Assembly (NCBI GenBank): GCA_024644875.1
Contig: JAHEGY010000021.1
Span: 1 to 52,747 of the forward strand
Length of the DNA: 52,747 nucleotides
DNA from: Cyclobacteriaceae bacterium
Lineage (GTDB): Bacteria; Bacteroidota; Bacteroidia; Cytophagales; Cyclobacteriaceae
Direction: 5' to 3'
Position numbers and translations under genes: made by a program. Shown piece by piece: positions 36,328 through 45,347 of this stretch. Numbering within the stretch: the stretch's first letter is position 1; each line of letters opens with the position of its first letter. The notes beneath the pieces are model-generated. The model saw only the letters and a program-made list of their open reading frames with translations. It did no database searches and was not told the origin of the DNA.

Positions 36328-37635
36328 TTAATATCTGTAATATTCTGGTTTAAATGGACCATTTATATTAACCCCAATATAATCAGCTTGATCTTGATTC
36401 AGTTTGTCAAGTTCGACACCTATTTTCTTAAGGTGTAGCATGGCAACCTTTTCGTCCAGGTGCTTGGGGAGGGTGTAAACCTCATTTTTGTATTTATTCT
36501 GATTCTTCCATAACTCGATTTGTGCAAGTACCTGGTTGGAAAATGAATTAGACATTACAAAAGAAGGATGACCTGTAGCGCATCCAAGATTAACAAGTCT
36601 CCCTTCAGCAAGCAAAATAATATCATTACCGTTTACATTGTACAGATCAACCTGTGGTTTAATCTGGACTTTAGTATCTCCATGATTTTCATTTAACCAT
36701 GCAACGTCAATTTCATTATCAAAATGGCCGATATTACATACAATCGTCTTATCTCTCATTAAGTCAAAATGCTCGGCACTGATAATGTCCCGGTTACCCG
36801 TCGCCGTCACGATAATATTTGCTTCAGGCACCGCATCGATCATCTTTTTGACTTCAAAGCCGTCCATTGCAGCCTGCAGGGCACAAATGGGATCTATTTC
36901 GGTAACGATTACACGAACCCCGGCACCTCTCAAGGACTGTGCGGAACCTTTTCCAACATCACCATATCCCGCTACCACAGCCACTTTGCCAGCCAGCATC
37001 AGGTCAGTTGCTCGTCTGATGGCATCGACAAGAGATTCGCGACAACCATATTTGTTATCAAATTTAGATTTGGTCACAGAGTCATTTACATTTATCGCAG
37101 GAACCGGAAGCGTATCATTTTTCATTCTTTCATAAAGACGATGTACCCCGGTGGTGGTCTCTTCAGAAATTCCATGAATGCTCCTGGCTAATTCAGGATA
37201 ATGATCCAGCACCATATTAGTCAGATCGCCACCGTCATCCAGAATTAAGGATAATGGTTTGTCGTCTTCGAACGCATGCAAAGTTTGTTTAATACACCAC
37301 TCATATTCTTCCTCCGTTTCTCCTTTCCAGGCAAAGACAGGTATACCAGCTTCAGCAATGGCGGCGGCGGCGTGATCCTGGGTGGAAAAGATATTACATG
37401 AAGACCATGCCACCTCAGCACCCAGTTCTTTAAGTGTTTCAATAAGTACAGCTGTCTGGATCGTCATGTGCAGACAACCGGCAATCCTTGCGCCGGACAG
37501 TGGTTTAGTTTTTCCAAATTCTTCACGTATCGACATCAGGCCTGGCATTTCTGCCTCAGCCAACTCAATTTCCTTTCTGCCCCATGCGGCAAGTGAAATA
37601 TCTTTTACCTTGTATTTAAGTTTAGTATCCTGCAT
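36328..37635 (-). CDS. ahcY: S-adenosyl-L-homocysteine hydrolase
   Basis: Converts S-adenosylhomocysteine to adenosine and homocysteine, relieving product inhibition of methyltransferases. The 435-residue protein has [31 protein letters not shown], the NAD-binding [21 protein letters not shown] and the terminal KPEYYRY. The start MQDTKLKYK (37635) is standard for the family; an ATG 48 bases upstream is less likely. No other methionine-cycle gene adjoins it. Confidence 0.97.
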   Translation of the reverse strand: MQDTKLKYKVKDISLAAWGRKEIELAEAEMPGLMSIREEFGKTKPLSGARIAGCLHMTIQTAVLIETLKELGAEVAWSSCNIFSTQDHAAAAIAEAGIPVFAWKGETEEEYEWCIKQTLHAFEDDKPLSLILDDGGDLTNMVLDHYPELARSIHGISEETTTGVHRLYERMKNDTLPVPAINVNDSVTKSKFDNKYGCRESLVDAIRRATDLMLAGKVAVVAGYGDVGKGSAQSLRGAGVRVIVTEIDPICALQAAMDGFEVKKMIDAVPEANIIVTATGNRDIISAEHFDLMRDKTIVCNIGHFDNEIDVAWLNENHGDTKVQIKPQVDLYNVNGNDIILLAEGRLVNLGCATGHPSFVMSNSFSNQVLAQIELWKNQNKYKNEVYTLPKHLDEKVAMLHLKKIGVELDKLNQDQADYIGVNINGPFKPEYYRY

Positions 37636-37691
37636 TTCTTTTTTTTTAATCCACGAAAATACTATAAAACCCTCTGTGGACAAAAAATACG

Positions 37692-38450
37692 CTACTCTAA
37701 ATACTTGATTTCTTTAAAATTGAATTTCTCAATACCGTTTTCCGTTTCTACCATCAGCCGTCCTGCAGGATCAATTCCAATGATCATCCCGGTAAACTCC
37801 ACCATGGAAAAAAAACGGTGTTTTTCATTCAACCAATAAAGGTTTTCCAGATAATTTGATCGTAAAATATGATAATTTCCTGATTTTAAAATCGAAAATT
37901 GTTCTTCTATTTGCTTTATAATTTCATTTAACAAATTGTTCAGGTCAAATGGCCTTTTAAAAATATTACTCAAGGATGCAGCCTTGAATAAGTAATCAAA
38001 ACTGTTCTGATTAACATTAATTCCAATTCCGATAATTGAGTTTTCAATTTTTGCCACCTGGATGGTGTTTTCGATCAAGATACCCCCTACCTTATATCCA
38101 TTATACATTATATCATTAGGCCATTTTATTTTGAACATAGATCTGTCTAATCCTTTCAAAGCATTCACGATGGCCACAGATACCAGCATGTTTAAGGCAA
38201 AACTGTCTGTTGGACTGATAAAATGGGGTTTTAGAAGTATGGAGAAAGTCAGGTTTTTATTTTCACTTGAAACCCAGGTATTACCTCTCTGACCTCTTCC
38301 GGCCTGCTGATGATCGGTGATAACAATACCGCCTTCTTTCAAAACTCCCTTTTTGAGCATATCGGCGGCCATGTCATTAGTAGACCGACATTTTGGCAGG
38401 AAAATCAGTTGTTTGCCTATAAATTGTATTTCCTCAAAAATTTTATACAA
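37692..38450 (-). CDS. birA: Biotin-[acetyl-CoA-carboxylase] ligase
   Basis: Attaches biotin to the carrier domain of acetyl-CoA carboxylase or other biotin enzymes through biotinyl-AMP. The 252-residue protein has the GRGQRGNTW adenylate loop, [11 protein letters not shown] and KVGGILIE, plus the C-terminal SH3-like domain ([19 protein letters not shown]). It lacks the N-terminal helix-turn-helix of E. coli BirA, so it is a ligase without repressor function. It is divergent from rsfS. Confidence 0.95.
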   Translation of the reverse strand: MYKIFEEIQFIGKQLIFLPKCRSTNDMAADMLKKGVLKEGGIVITDHQQAGRGQRGNTWVSSENKNLTFSILLKPHFISPTDSFALNMLVSVAIVNALKGLDRSMFKIKWPNDIMYNGYKVGGILIENTIQVAKIENSIIGIGINVNQNSFDYLFKAASLSNIFKRPFDLNNLLNEIIKQIEEQFSILKSGNYHILRSNYLENLYWLNEKHRFFSMVEFTGMIIGIDPAGRLMVETENGIEKFNFKEIKYLE

Positions 38451-38451
38451 T

Positions 38452-38459
38452 TATTTTTG
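38452..38459 (+). promoter_or_regulatory. Possible rsfS-ftsH promoter -7 element
   Basis: TATTTTTG matches TAnnTTTG, 23 bases before the rsfS start. A TTG lies 25 bases upstream of it, farther than the usual spacing. Confidence 0.35.
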
Positions 38460-38482
38460 TGTAGTTTTACAGATACAAAAAT

Positions 38483-38878
38483 GTGTATATGCCAGTAAAA
38501 AAGAAACAAGAAAATTCAGAAAGTCTGAGTAAGATAATAGTTGAGGGGATGTTGGAAAAAAAGGCTACTGATGTTCTTGTAATGGACTTGAGGGGTATAA
38601 ACGGATCTTTTGCTGATTTTTTTATATTGTGTAATGGAAATTCTGACACACAGGTTGATGCGATATCAGATTCAATTGAAGAATATGTAGAAAAGCATAT
38701 CGACGAACACGTTTGGCACAAAGAAGGCCATAAAAATAAGGAATGGATTTTGCTGGATTTTGTTAATGTTGTGGCAAATGTTTTCAAAAAGGAAACCAGA
38801 GCATATTATAAACTGGAACAATTATGGGGGGATGCTAAGTTGAACTATATTGATCCTTCCAAGCAATCTGAACAATAG
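38483..38878 (+). CDS. rsfS: Ribosomal silencing factor RsfS
   Basis: RsfS binds ribosomal protein L14 on the 50S subunit and blocks joining with 30S when nutrients are low. The 131-residue protein has the DUF143 signatures: KKATDVLVMDLRG, ADFFILCNGNSDTQV, and WILLDFVNVVANVF. A second ATG six bases in (38489) could be the real start. ftsH begins 45 bases downstream; rsfS-ftsH order is common in Bacteroidota. Confidence 0.95.
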   Translation: MYMPVKKKQENSESLSKIIVEGMLEKKATDVLVMDLRGINGSFADFFILCNGNSDTQVDAISDSIEEYVEKHIDEHVWHKEGHKNKEWILLDFVNVVANVFKKETRAYYKLEQLWGDAKLNYIDPSKQSEQ

Positions 38879-38923
38879 TTAGTTTAAATCGTTTTTAACC
38901 AAGGGGATACTGAAAAATAAATA

Positions 38924-41119
38924 ATGGCAGAGAACAGAAAACCAAATAATAAAAACCTAATGCCCAAAACGCCACAGAAACCAAATTATCAGGTTTGGAT
39001 CATTCTTGTTTTGTTTGTATTGGTTTTTGCAGTTACCTATTTTAATAAATCAAATTCCAGCATAGAGATCACCAAATACAGATTTGAGAAAATGTTATTA
39101 GCCGGTGATGTGAAGGATGTGGTCATTATATCGAACCAGAAGTTTGTTGAGGTAACATTAAAGGAAACAGCACTTTCAAATAGTAAATACAGTCAGGAAT
39201 TAGAGAAAAACAATCCATTCTCCCTTTCTGGAGGGCCACAATATAAAATAACCATTGTGGACGCCCAGGATTTTGCCCAATACATGGAAGGCCTGGAAGC
39301 GCAGATAACTGAGGATCAGCGAATCGGATATAGTGTGGAGGAAAGGTCTGACCTGACCGGAATATTCTTCCAGTGGGGCTTCCTTTTTCTCATATTGTTC
39401 GGCTTCTGGTTCTTGATGAGAAGAATGACTGGTTCTTCGGGCCCGGGCGGGCAAATTTTCAATATTGGGAAATCGAAAGCTGCATTATTCGATTCGGAAT
39501 CAAAAGTTAAAGTAACCTTTGCTGATGTTGCCGGTCTTGATGAAGCTAAGGAGGAAGTCAAAGAAATTGTTGAGTTTCTAAAAACCCCTGCAAAATTTAC
39601 TAAGTTAGGAGGCAAAATTCCCAAAGGAGCCTTGCTTATAGGCCCTCCTGGCACTGGTAAGACCTTGCTGGCAAAGGCTGTTGCCGGAGAAGCTGCAGTA
39701 CCATTCTTTTCTATTTCAGGAAGCGACTTTGTGGAGATGTTTGTCGGAGTTGGAGCTGCAAGGGTTCGGGACCTGTTCAAGCAAGCCAAAGAAAAAGCAC
39801 CTTGTATCGTATTTATTGATGAAATTGATGCAATTGGTAGATCAAGAGGTAAAGGATCGATGCCAGGGGCGAATGATGAAAGGGAAAATACTCTAAATTC
39901 TCTACTAGTTGAAATGGATGGGTTTTCAACAGATTCAGGAGTTATTATATTAGCCGCTACAAACAGACCTGATGTACTCGATTCCGCACTTTTGAGACCA
40001 GGACGTTTCGACCGTCAGGTAAGTATTGACAAGCCGGATATCATTGGTAGGGAGGCGATCTTCAAAGTTCATCTAAAGCCTCTTAAACTTGATAAATCTG
40101 TTGATCCTAAAAAACTTGCTGCGCAAACCCCAGGATTTGCAGGTGCTGAAATAGCTAATGTCTGTAATGAAGCTGCTTTGATAGCAGCTCGAAAAGACAG
40201 AAAGGCTGTAGCCATGGAAGATTTTCATGATGCTATTGACCGCGTAATCGGCGGACTTGAAAAGAAAAGTAAGATTATCTCTCCTGAGGAAAAGAAAATA
40301 GTAGCCTATCATGAAGCAGGTCATGCTGTCGCTGGCTGGTATCTTGAACATGCTGATCCCTTAGTCAAAGTGAGCATTGTGCCGAGGGGAATAGCAGCTC
40401 TTGGTTATGCGCAGTATTTACCAAAAGAACAGTTTTTATATCAAACTGAACAGTTGCTTGATGAAATGTGTATGGCTCTTGGAGGACGTGCAGCGGAAGA
40501 GATCATTTTCAGCAAAATATCAACCGGTGCCTTATCTGACCTCGAACGGGTTACCAAAGTTGCTTACAGTATGGTTACAATATATGGAATGAATAATAAG
40601 ATAGGTAATATTTCATTCTTTGATTCCAAGCAATCTGATTATAATTTCACAAAGCCTTATTCTGAAGCTACTGCAGAAACAATTGATGCTGAGGTTCGAA
40701 AGCTGGTGGATGATGCCTATAAAAGAACTAAGAACCTTTTGTTGGATAAGAGGGATAAACTTGAGATCCTCGCTACTGAATTATTAAAAAAAGAAATCAT
40801 TTTCCAATCCGACCTTGAGCGATTAATAGGAAAAAGACCCTTCGATAAGCCAACCACATATGAGGCTTATACTCAAAACGGAATTGAAGAGGAAGATGAG
40901 AAAAAAGAGGCTGCTTCTAACCTAAAGAAAGATGAAGAAATCACAGATACAAAGGAAGAAGAGACAATAATTAATATAAATAAAGAAGAATCAAGTCCCG
41001 TTTCAAATAAAGATGAATCTCTTCCTAAGATAAAGAAAGATGCGACCTTGGATAAATCTTCAGACGGACATGATAAAGGAGAGCATGTTGAAGATATTCA
41101 CAAGGAAGATCAGGTTTAA
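38924..41119 (+). CDS. ftsH: ATP-dependent zinc metalloprotease FtsH
   Basis: Membrane-anchored AAA+ protease degrading misfolded membrane proteins and selected regulators. The 731-residue protein has an N-terminal helix (about 24-42), a periplasmic segment, a second helix (about 145-165), then the AAA domain with [22 protein letters not shown] and LRPGRFDRQ, and the M41 zinc site HEAGH. After residue 640 a charged Lys/Glu tail of about 90 residues has no recognised fold and is longer than in E. coli. A strong terminator follows. Confidence 0.98.
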   Translation: MAENRKPNNKNLMPKTPQKPNYQVWIILVLFVLVFAVTYFNKSNSSIEITKYRFEKMLLAGDVKDVVIISNQKFVEVTLKETALSNSKYSQELEKNNPFSLSGGPQYKITIVDAQDFAQYMEGLEAQITEDQRIGYSVEERSDLTGIFFQWGFLFLILFGFWFLMRRMTGSSGPGGQIFNIGKSKAALFDSESKVKVTFADVAGLDEAKEEVKEIVEFLKTPAKFTKLGGKIPKGALLIGPPGTGKTLLAKAVAGEAAVPFFSISGSDFVEMFVGVGAARVRDLFKQAKEKAPCIVFIDEIDAIGRSRGKGSMPGANDERENTLNSLLVEMDGFSTDSGVIILAATNRPDVLDSALLRPGRFDRQVSIDKPDIIGREAIFKVHLKPLKLDKSVDPKKLAAQTPGFAGAEIANVCNEAALIAARKDRKAVAMEDFHDAIDRVIGGLEKKSKIISPEEKKIVAYHEAGHAVAGWYLEHADPLVKVSIVPRGIAALGYAQYLPKEQFLYQTEQLLDEMCMALGGRAAEEIIFSKISTGALSDLERVTKVAYSMVTIYGMNNKIGNISFFDSKQSDYNFTKPYSEATAETIDAEVRKLVDDAYKRTKNLLLDKRDKLEILATELLKKEIIFQSDLERLIGKRPFDKPTTYEAYTQNGIEEEDEKKEAASNLKKDEEITDTKEEETIININKEESSPVSNKDESLPKIKKDATLDKSSDGHDKGEHVEDIHKEDQV

Positions 41120-41139
41120 AAATCGGTATATGAAAATTT

Positions 41140-41170
41140 AAAATCAGGAGGAAATGCCTGATTTTTTTTT
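41140..41170 (+). terminator. Rho-independent terminator after ftsH
   Basis: AAATCAGG and CCTGATTT form an 8-9-bp stem with an 8-base loop, followed by a run of nine T. It ends the rsfS-ftsH transcript just before the lpxH promoter. Confidence 0.85.
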
Positions 41171-41173
41171 GCC

Positions 41174-41181
41174 TATATTTG
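41174..41181 (+). promoter_or_regulatory. Possible lpxH promoter -7 element
   Basis: TATATTTG matches TAnnTTTG exactly and ends ten bases before the lpxH ATG, giving an almost leaderless message. No clear -33 element because the terminator T-run occupies that space. Confidence 0.4.
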
Positions 41182-41191
41182 TTGAAACTCT

Positions 41192-41968
41192 ATGATCAGG
41201 CAATTAGAAGATATAAATATAGCCGAAAATAAGAAAGTGTTTTTTGCCTCTGATTTTCATCTTGGTACTTCTACTGATGAGCCCAGTATTGTACGTGAAA
41301 AGAAGGTAGTCAAATGGTTGAAAAAAATTAAAAGTGATGCACAACATATTTTTATCCTGGGAGATATATTTGATTTCTGGTTTGAATACAAGTATACTAT
41401 CCCTAAGGGTTTCACAAGACTGCAGGGAACTTTAATGGAATTAAGGGATGAAGGAATTCCCATCACTTTTTTTTCAGGTAATCATGATATTTGGATGTTC
41501 CAATATTTTCAGGATGAATTTGATATACCGGTATATCGGGATCCGGCATATGTAAATATTAATAATAAGAAGTTTTTAATTGGACATGGAGATGGGCTGG
41601 GGCCAGGTGACAGAAAATACAAATTCATAAAAAGATTGTTTGAAAATCCGGTTAGCCAATGGATGTTCAAATGGATTCACCCCGATATAGCTTTTAAAAT
41701 TGCCAATCGATATTCAAAAAAAAGCAGATTAAAAAATCTCCAAAAGGATCATGAATTTAAAGGTGATGATGAATGGTTGTTACAATTTTGTAAGGATGTC
41801 GAAGAAAATGAACATTATGATTATTATATTTTTGGACATCGACATCTTCCATTGATCCTGGATGTAAACAATAGCAGCCGTTATATAAATATTGGTGACT
41901 GGATCTTTTCATTCACTTATGGAGAGTTTAGTGATAATGAAATGCAAATCAAGAAATTTGTTGATTAA
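41192..41968 (+). CDS. lpxH: UDP-2,3-diacylglucosamine diphosphatase (LpxH-type)
   Basis: Hydrolyses UDP-2,3-diacylglucosamine to lipid X in lipid A synthesis at the inner-membrane face. The 258-residue calcineurin-fold protein has the metal ligands in SDFHLG, LGDIFDFWFEY, FSGNHD, LIGHGDGLGPGD and FGHRHLP. The FDFWFEY segment is characteristic of the LpxH group in Bacteroidota. The next gene starts inside its last 32 bases. Confidence 0.9.
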   Translation: MIRQLEDINIAENKKVFFASDFHLGTSTDEPSIVREKKVVKWLKKIKSDAQHIFILGDIFDFWFEYKYTIPKGFTRLQGTLMELRDEGIPITFFSGNHDIWMFQYFQDEFDIPVYRDPAYVNINNKKFLIGHGDGLGPGDRKYKFIKRLFENPVSQWMFKWIHPDIAFKIANRYSKKSRLKNLQKDHEFKGDDEWLLQFCKDVEENEHYDYYIFGHRHLPLILDVNNSSRYINIGDWIFSFTYGEFSDNEMQIKKFVD

Positions 41969-42767
41969 GCCGGGGTTAATTTTTATTTTCCTGAGAATTT
42001 ATATTTGTTTCAATAACCTATCCGCTCAGGAATTAATACTCGTTAATGAATGGTCAGTAGATGATGTAGTTGATGCCACTACTGATTTTTCTGGTAATCT
42101 GTACCTTTCAAATGAGCATGGTGTAATATCAAAGTTTGATAAAAAAGGGACACTCCAGATTTCTTATTCTGGGCCTTTGAAATCATCGATCTATTCAATC
42201 GATGCCTCACATACCTCAAAAATATTTGGTTTTTATAGGGACCAACAGTCTTATTTAATACTGGACAGGTTTCTTAATCCTTTGAATGAAGCTAATTTAA
42301 GTTTTTCAGTTGCTGGCTTTGTTACTGAAACTGCCTTTTCAGCAGATAATAATTTATGGTTATTTGATCAATCTGATCTTTCGATTAAGAAAGTAAATTT
42401 ATTTAGTAATATAGTTATAACATCAAGTGCCATACCCCTTGTAATAGCAGAGGAAGAATGGGACCTGTTACAAATTGAAGAATACCAGAACAGGATATAT
42501 CTCTATAATTCCAGTAAGGACATTTATTTATTTGATAATCTTGGAAACTATATCCGGAAACTAGGCATAAGCTCAGACAGTCAAATTTGCTTTGATGGTA
42601 ATCAACTGGTTTTTATCCAGGATACAAGTATTTTGGGATTGAATATTTATAACAATGAAATAACTGAGATAGGTACTATTGCCAGCACAAACAATATTTT
42701 GAAGATAATTTCAGCCAATAATTTCATATATTTAATCTTCAGAAATAAAATCTCTGTTTATGAATAA
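41937..42767 (+). CDS. Exported beta-propeller-like protein of unknown function
   Basis: A 276-residue protein starting within lpxH (32-base overlap). It has a signal peptide with an unusually long N-region (KCKSRNLLIKPGL then IFIFLRIYICF) ending LSAQ. The mature part is beta-rich with repeated segments such as FSGNLYLSNEHGVISKFDKKG, SADNNLWLFDQSDLSIKKV and NRIYLYNSSKDIYLFDNLGNY, which suggest a propeller. No catalytic motif and no named family is recognised. Position between lpxH and fadD, with tight overlap, suggests an envelope role, but that is inference. Confidence 0.68.
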   Translation: MKCKSRNLLIKPGLIFIFLRIYICFNNLSAQELILVNEWSVDDVVDATTDFSGNLYLSNEHGVISKFDKKGTLQISYSGPLKSSIYSIDASHTSKIFGFYRDQQSYLILDRFLNPLNEANLSFSVAGFVTETAFSADNNLWLFDQSDLSIKKVNLFSNIVITSSAIPLVIAEEEWDLLQIEEYQNRIYLYNSSKDIYLFDNLGNYIRKLGISSDSQICFDGNQLVFIQDTSILGLNIYNNEITEIGTIASTNNILKIISANNFIYLIFRNKISVYE

Positions 42768-42790
42768 ATGCATTTCAAACCCCATGTCCC

Positions 42791-44464
42791 ATGAGTAAAT
42801 TTATCTGGCAAAAAATGTATCCTAATGGTGTCGAAAATGATATTGATCCATCAAAATATGATTCCGTTGTTGAATTGCTCGTTCAAAGTGTTAAAAAATA
42901 CAGTGATAATCCCGCCTATGTAAATTTTGGGAGAACACTCACTTTTAACGATATTGACAGGTATTCGAGAGATTTTGCGGCTTATTTACAGAATAGTGGC
43001 CTTAAACCCGGTGACAGGATTGCCCTGCAAATGCCTAATCTTCTGCAATACCCCATTGCCTTATTCGGATCACTTCGGGCAGGATTGATCGTGGTAAATA
43101 CAAACCCCCTGTATACGCCACGAGAGATGGAACATCAATTTAAAGATGCAGGCGTCAAGGCTATCGTAATATTAGCAAATTTTGCCTCGAATTTAGAGAA
43201 GATCCTGCACAACACGAATATTCAGCATGTGATCATTACTGAGATGGGGGATCAGATTGGAGGGCTAAAAGGCAAACTGGTAAACTTTATTGTCAAAAGG
43301 ATCAAGAAAATGGTTCCCAAATACAATATTCCGATGGGATTAAAATACAGGGATATTCTTGATAAGGGGGGAAGATTTGCATTTGAACCAATTGAAATTA
43401 AATCTTCTGATACTGCATTCCTGCAATATACCGGAGGGACAACCGGTGTTGCCATGGGCGCAACCTTATCTCATAAGAACATAGTATCTAATATGCTTCA
43501 GATTCGGGAGTGGATGAAACCGAAATTAAAAGAACTGGAAGAAGTTGTTATTACTGCTCTTCCATTGTATCATATTTTTGCATTGACAGTAAATTGTCTC
43601 TGCATGTTGCAGCTTGGTGCAAAAAATATCCTCATCACTAATCCCCGTGATCTTGACAGTTTTATAAAGGAATTGAAGAAATATCCATTTACATTCATCA
43701 GCGGGGTCAATACCCTTTTTATTGGACTTTTAAATCATCCAAAATTTAAGGAGATCAATTTTGAATTCCTGAAAGTTTCAGTTGGAGGAGGAATGGCGGT
43801 ACAGAAATTCGTAGCTGAGAAATGGGAAGAAGTAACGGGATGTCCATTGGTAGAAGGATATGGATTATCAGAAACATCACCTGTATTATCCTGTAACCCT
43901 ATTGATGGAAATCATAAGATAGGTACAATTGGATTACCCGTTCCGGGAACAGAAATGGCTGTTTTTGATGATAATGGTAAAAAGGCAAAAACAGGTGAAG
44001 CCGGCGAAATATGTGCACGTGGGCATCAGGTTATGCAGGGGTATTGGAATAAAGACGAAGATACGCAAAATGCATTTTTCGATAATTGGTTTAGAACGGG
44101 TGATATTGGTATTATGAGGGATGATGGCTATTTCAAAATAGTTGACAGAAAAAAGGATATGATTCTGGTATCTGGGTTTAATGTATATCCAAATGAAATA
44201 GAAGATGTAGTTGCGCTACATGAAGGTGTATTGGAAGTTGCGGCTATTGGTATCCCCGATGAACGAACTGGAGAATCGATCAAATTATTTATAACAAAAA
44301 AGGATCCTGCCTTAACAAAAGAAGAAATTATAAATCACTGCAAGGAAAATCTGACAAAATACAAAGTACCTAAACAGATTGAATTCCTGGAAGAATTACC
44401 AAAATCAAATGTAGGTAAGATCATTAGAAGAATTCTGAGGGAGCAACAAAAAATCAAGACATAA
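42791..44464 (+). CDS. fadD: Long-chain fatty-acid-CoA ligase
   Basis: ATP-dependent acyl-CoA synthetase activating exogenous or recycled fatty acids. The 557-residue protein carries the AMP-binding signature YTGGTTGVAMGATLSHKN, the GYGLSETSPV motif, FRTGDIG, and the C-terminal lid lysine in LPKSNVGKIIRR. Length and motif order fit FadD. It follows the propeller-like gene by 23 bases and is closed by a bidirectional hairpin at 44470. Confidence 0.95.
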   Translation: MSKFIWQKMYPNGVENDIDPSKYDSVVELLVQSVKKYSDNPAYVNFGRTLTFNDIDRYSRDFAAYLQNSGLKPGDRIALQMPNLLQYPIALFGSLRAGLIVVNTNPLYTPREMEHQFKDAGVKAIVILANFASNLEKILHNTNIQHVIITEMGDQIGGLKGKLVNFIVKRIKKMVPKYNIPMGLKYRDILDKGGRFAFEPIEIKSSDTAFLQYTGGTTGVAMGATLSHKNIVSNMLQIREWMKPKLKELEEVVITALPLYHIFALTVNCLCMLQLGAKNILITNPRDLDSFIKELKKYPFTFISGVNTLFIGLLNHPKFKEINFEFLKVSVGGGMAVQKFVAEKWEEVTGCPLVEGYGLSETSPVLSCNPIDGNHKIGTIGLPVPGTEMAVFDDNGKKAKTGEAGEICARGHQVMQGYWNKDEDTQNAFFDNWFRTGDIGIMRDDGYFKIVDRKKDMILVSGFNVYPNEIEDVVALHEGVLEVAAIGIPDERTGESIKLFITKKDPALTKEEIINHCKENLTKYKVPKQIEFLEELPKSNVGKIIRRILREQQKIKT

Positions 44465-44469
44465 AAAAA

Positions 44470-44486
44470 CCCCGTTTTCAGCGGGG
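44470..44486 (-). terminator. Bidirectional terminator (tRNA-like gene and fadD)
   Basis: CCCCG and CGGGG pair around a 7-base loop. On the minus strand it is followed by seven T, seven bases after the encoded CCA of the tRNA-like gene; on the plus strand by CGATTTT after fadD. Best as the stop for the minus-strand RNA. Confidence 0.72.
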
Positions 44487-44492
44487 CGATTT

Positions 44493-44619
44493 TGGCTGTA
44501 GGGGAAGGATTCGAACCTCCACGAAGCAGTTAGCAACATGTCTGATCAACACATGTGTTTATCCCGTTATCTTCACCCCCGAGACAGGAGGGCATGGCTG
44601 CCTATTTCATCACCCTACA
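44493..44619 (-). tRNA. Atypical tRNA or tRNA-like RNA, 127 nt, apparent anticodon GUC
   Basis: All cloverleaf arms are present: acceptor TGTAGGG/CCCTACA (7 perfect pairs), D-arm ATG/CAT with loop AAATAGGCAGC (strongly tRNA-Leu-like), anticodon arm CCCTC-CTGTCTC-GGGGG, T-arm GGAGG-TTCGAAT-CCTTC, discriminator G and encoded CCA. The anticodon read from the loop is GTC (Asp), but U37 is abnormal and tRNA-Asp has no long variable arm. The variable region is 55 nt, far above the usual 10-24 of class II tRNAs, with a GAAG/CTTC base and a possible ACATG/CATGT inner stem. A promoter and a terminator flank it. Isotype is undecided; decoding function is not assured. Confidence 0.72.
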
Positions 44620-44639
44620 ATTTTTTAAAGAACGCATTA

Positions 44640-44647
44640 CAAATTTA
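44640..44647 (-). promoter_or_regulatory. -7 promoter element of the tRNA-like gene
   Basis: TAAATTTG on the minus strand matches TAnnTTTG exactly, 20 bases before the mature 5' end, leaving a leader of about 14 bases. The upstream -33 element is weak. Confidence 0.5.
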
Positions 44648-44962
44648 TAACACATTATCGAATAAATTAAAATTATTTTAATATTTTTTTTAAAAATTAC
44701 ATATCGTTTAAATTATGCGTCTAAAATATATGAATATTTTAATTTGAAGCTTGGCTTGGATGCGTATATTGAAATATTTGCAACAATTATCTTATAGATT
44801 TTAATATTGTCTGCTATTCTAAAAAAACATTGCAATAATTTCACCTTTTCTAAGATTTGTTAAAATATTTCTAATAATAGTGTCTGAAAGTCAGGTAAAA
44901 TTCCCTTTAATAGCAGAGAATCATTTCAAATCATATTATATGTTGAGCATAGTAATATAATA

Positions 44963-44987
44963 GAAAAATCCCGCCCGAAGGCGGGAT
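44963..44987 (-). terminator. Strong orphan terminator with UUCG loop
   Basis: On the minus strand ATCCCGCC-TTCG-GGCGGGAT forms an 8-bp GC-rich stem capped by a stable TTCG tetraloop, followed by TTTTTC. No annotated minus-strand gene lies upstream of it before 45347, so it may end a small RNA. Confidence 0.72.
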
Positions 44988-45347
44988 CAAAGGTCAAAAA
45001 CTCAAAATAATTAGGATTAACAACAATCCACAACAACTAAGTAAATATATTAAAATATTTATTTAATAAAAAAGAAAAAAATTAACTAATTCTGCCATCT
45101 ATAAGAATTCTTAATCACTTATTTGGTTTTAAAAATATATATTATTCATGAAAATATTAGGGAAAAAAGAAATGAAACACATACATAATTAATTAAAAAT
45201 TTACTCGGAAATGTTACCCTTTATGTTCATATTCGTACAATATATAGATTGCATATTAAATATTATGGCTGTGGTTTGATTGAATATTATTTAAAATGAT
45301 GGTCATTTTTTTATGTTCTTCACAAAATTTATCTAAATATCGATGAA

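Larger units (their letters stand above)
44620..45347. other. AT-rich intergenic region (728 bases)
   Basis: No protein gene of credible length is seen. It contains the promoter of the tRNA-like gene (44640-44647), a strong minus-strand terminator at 44963-44987, a small inverted repeat GGATT/AATCC at 45014-45029, and a 14-codon frame at 45148-45192. The rest is very AT-rich sequence without recognised signals, including the unassigned promoter of the two-component genes. Confidence 0.6.

Noticed and set aside
37636-37691. SAH or SAM riboswitch before ahcY
   Set aside because: The gap to birA is only about 56 bases and shows no stem-rich aptamer.
44493-44619. tRNA with a self-splicing intron or a tmRNA
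   Set aside because: The insert lies in the variable region rather than the anticodon loop, is far too short for a group I intron, and there is no tag-peptide frame or tmRNA-type acceptor sequence.
45265-45285. Sigma-54 promoter (TGGCTGTGGTTTGAT) before the two-component genes
   Set aside because: It has TGGC, but the -12 element lacks GC at the required ten-base spacing.
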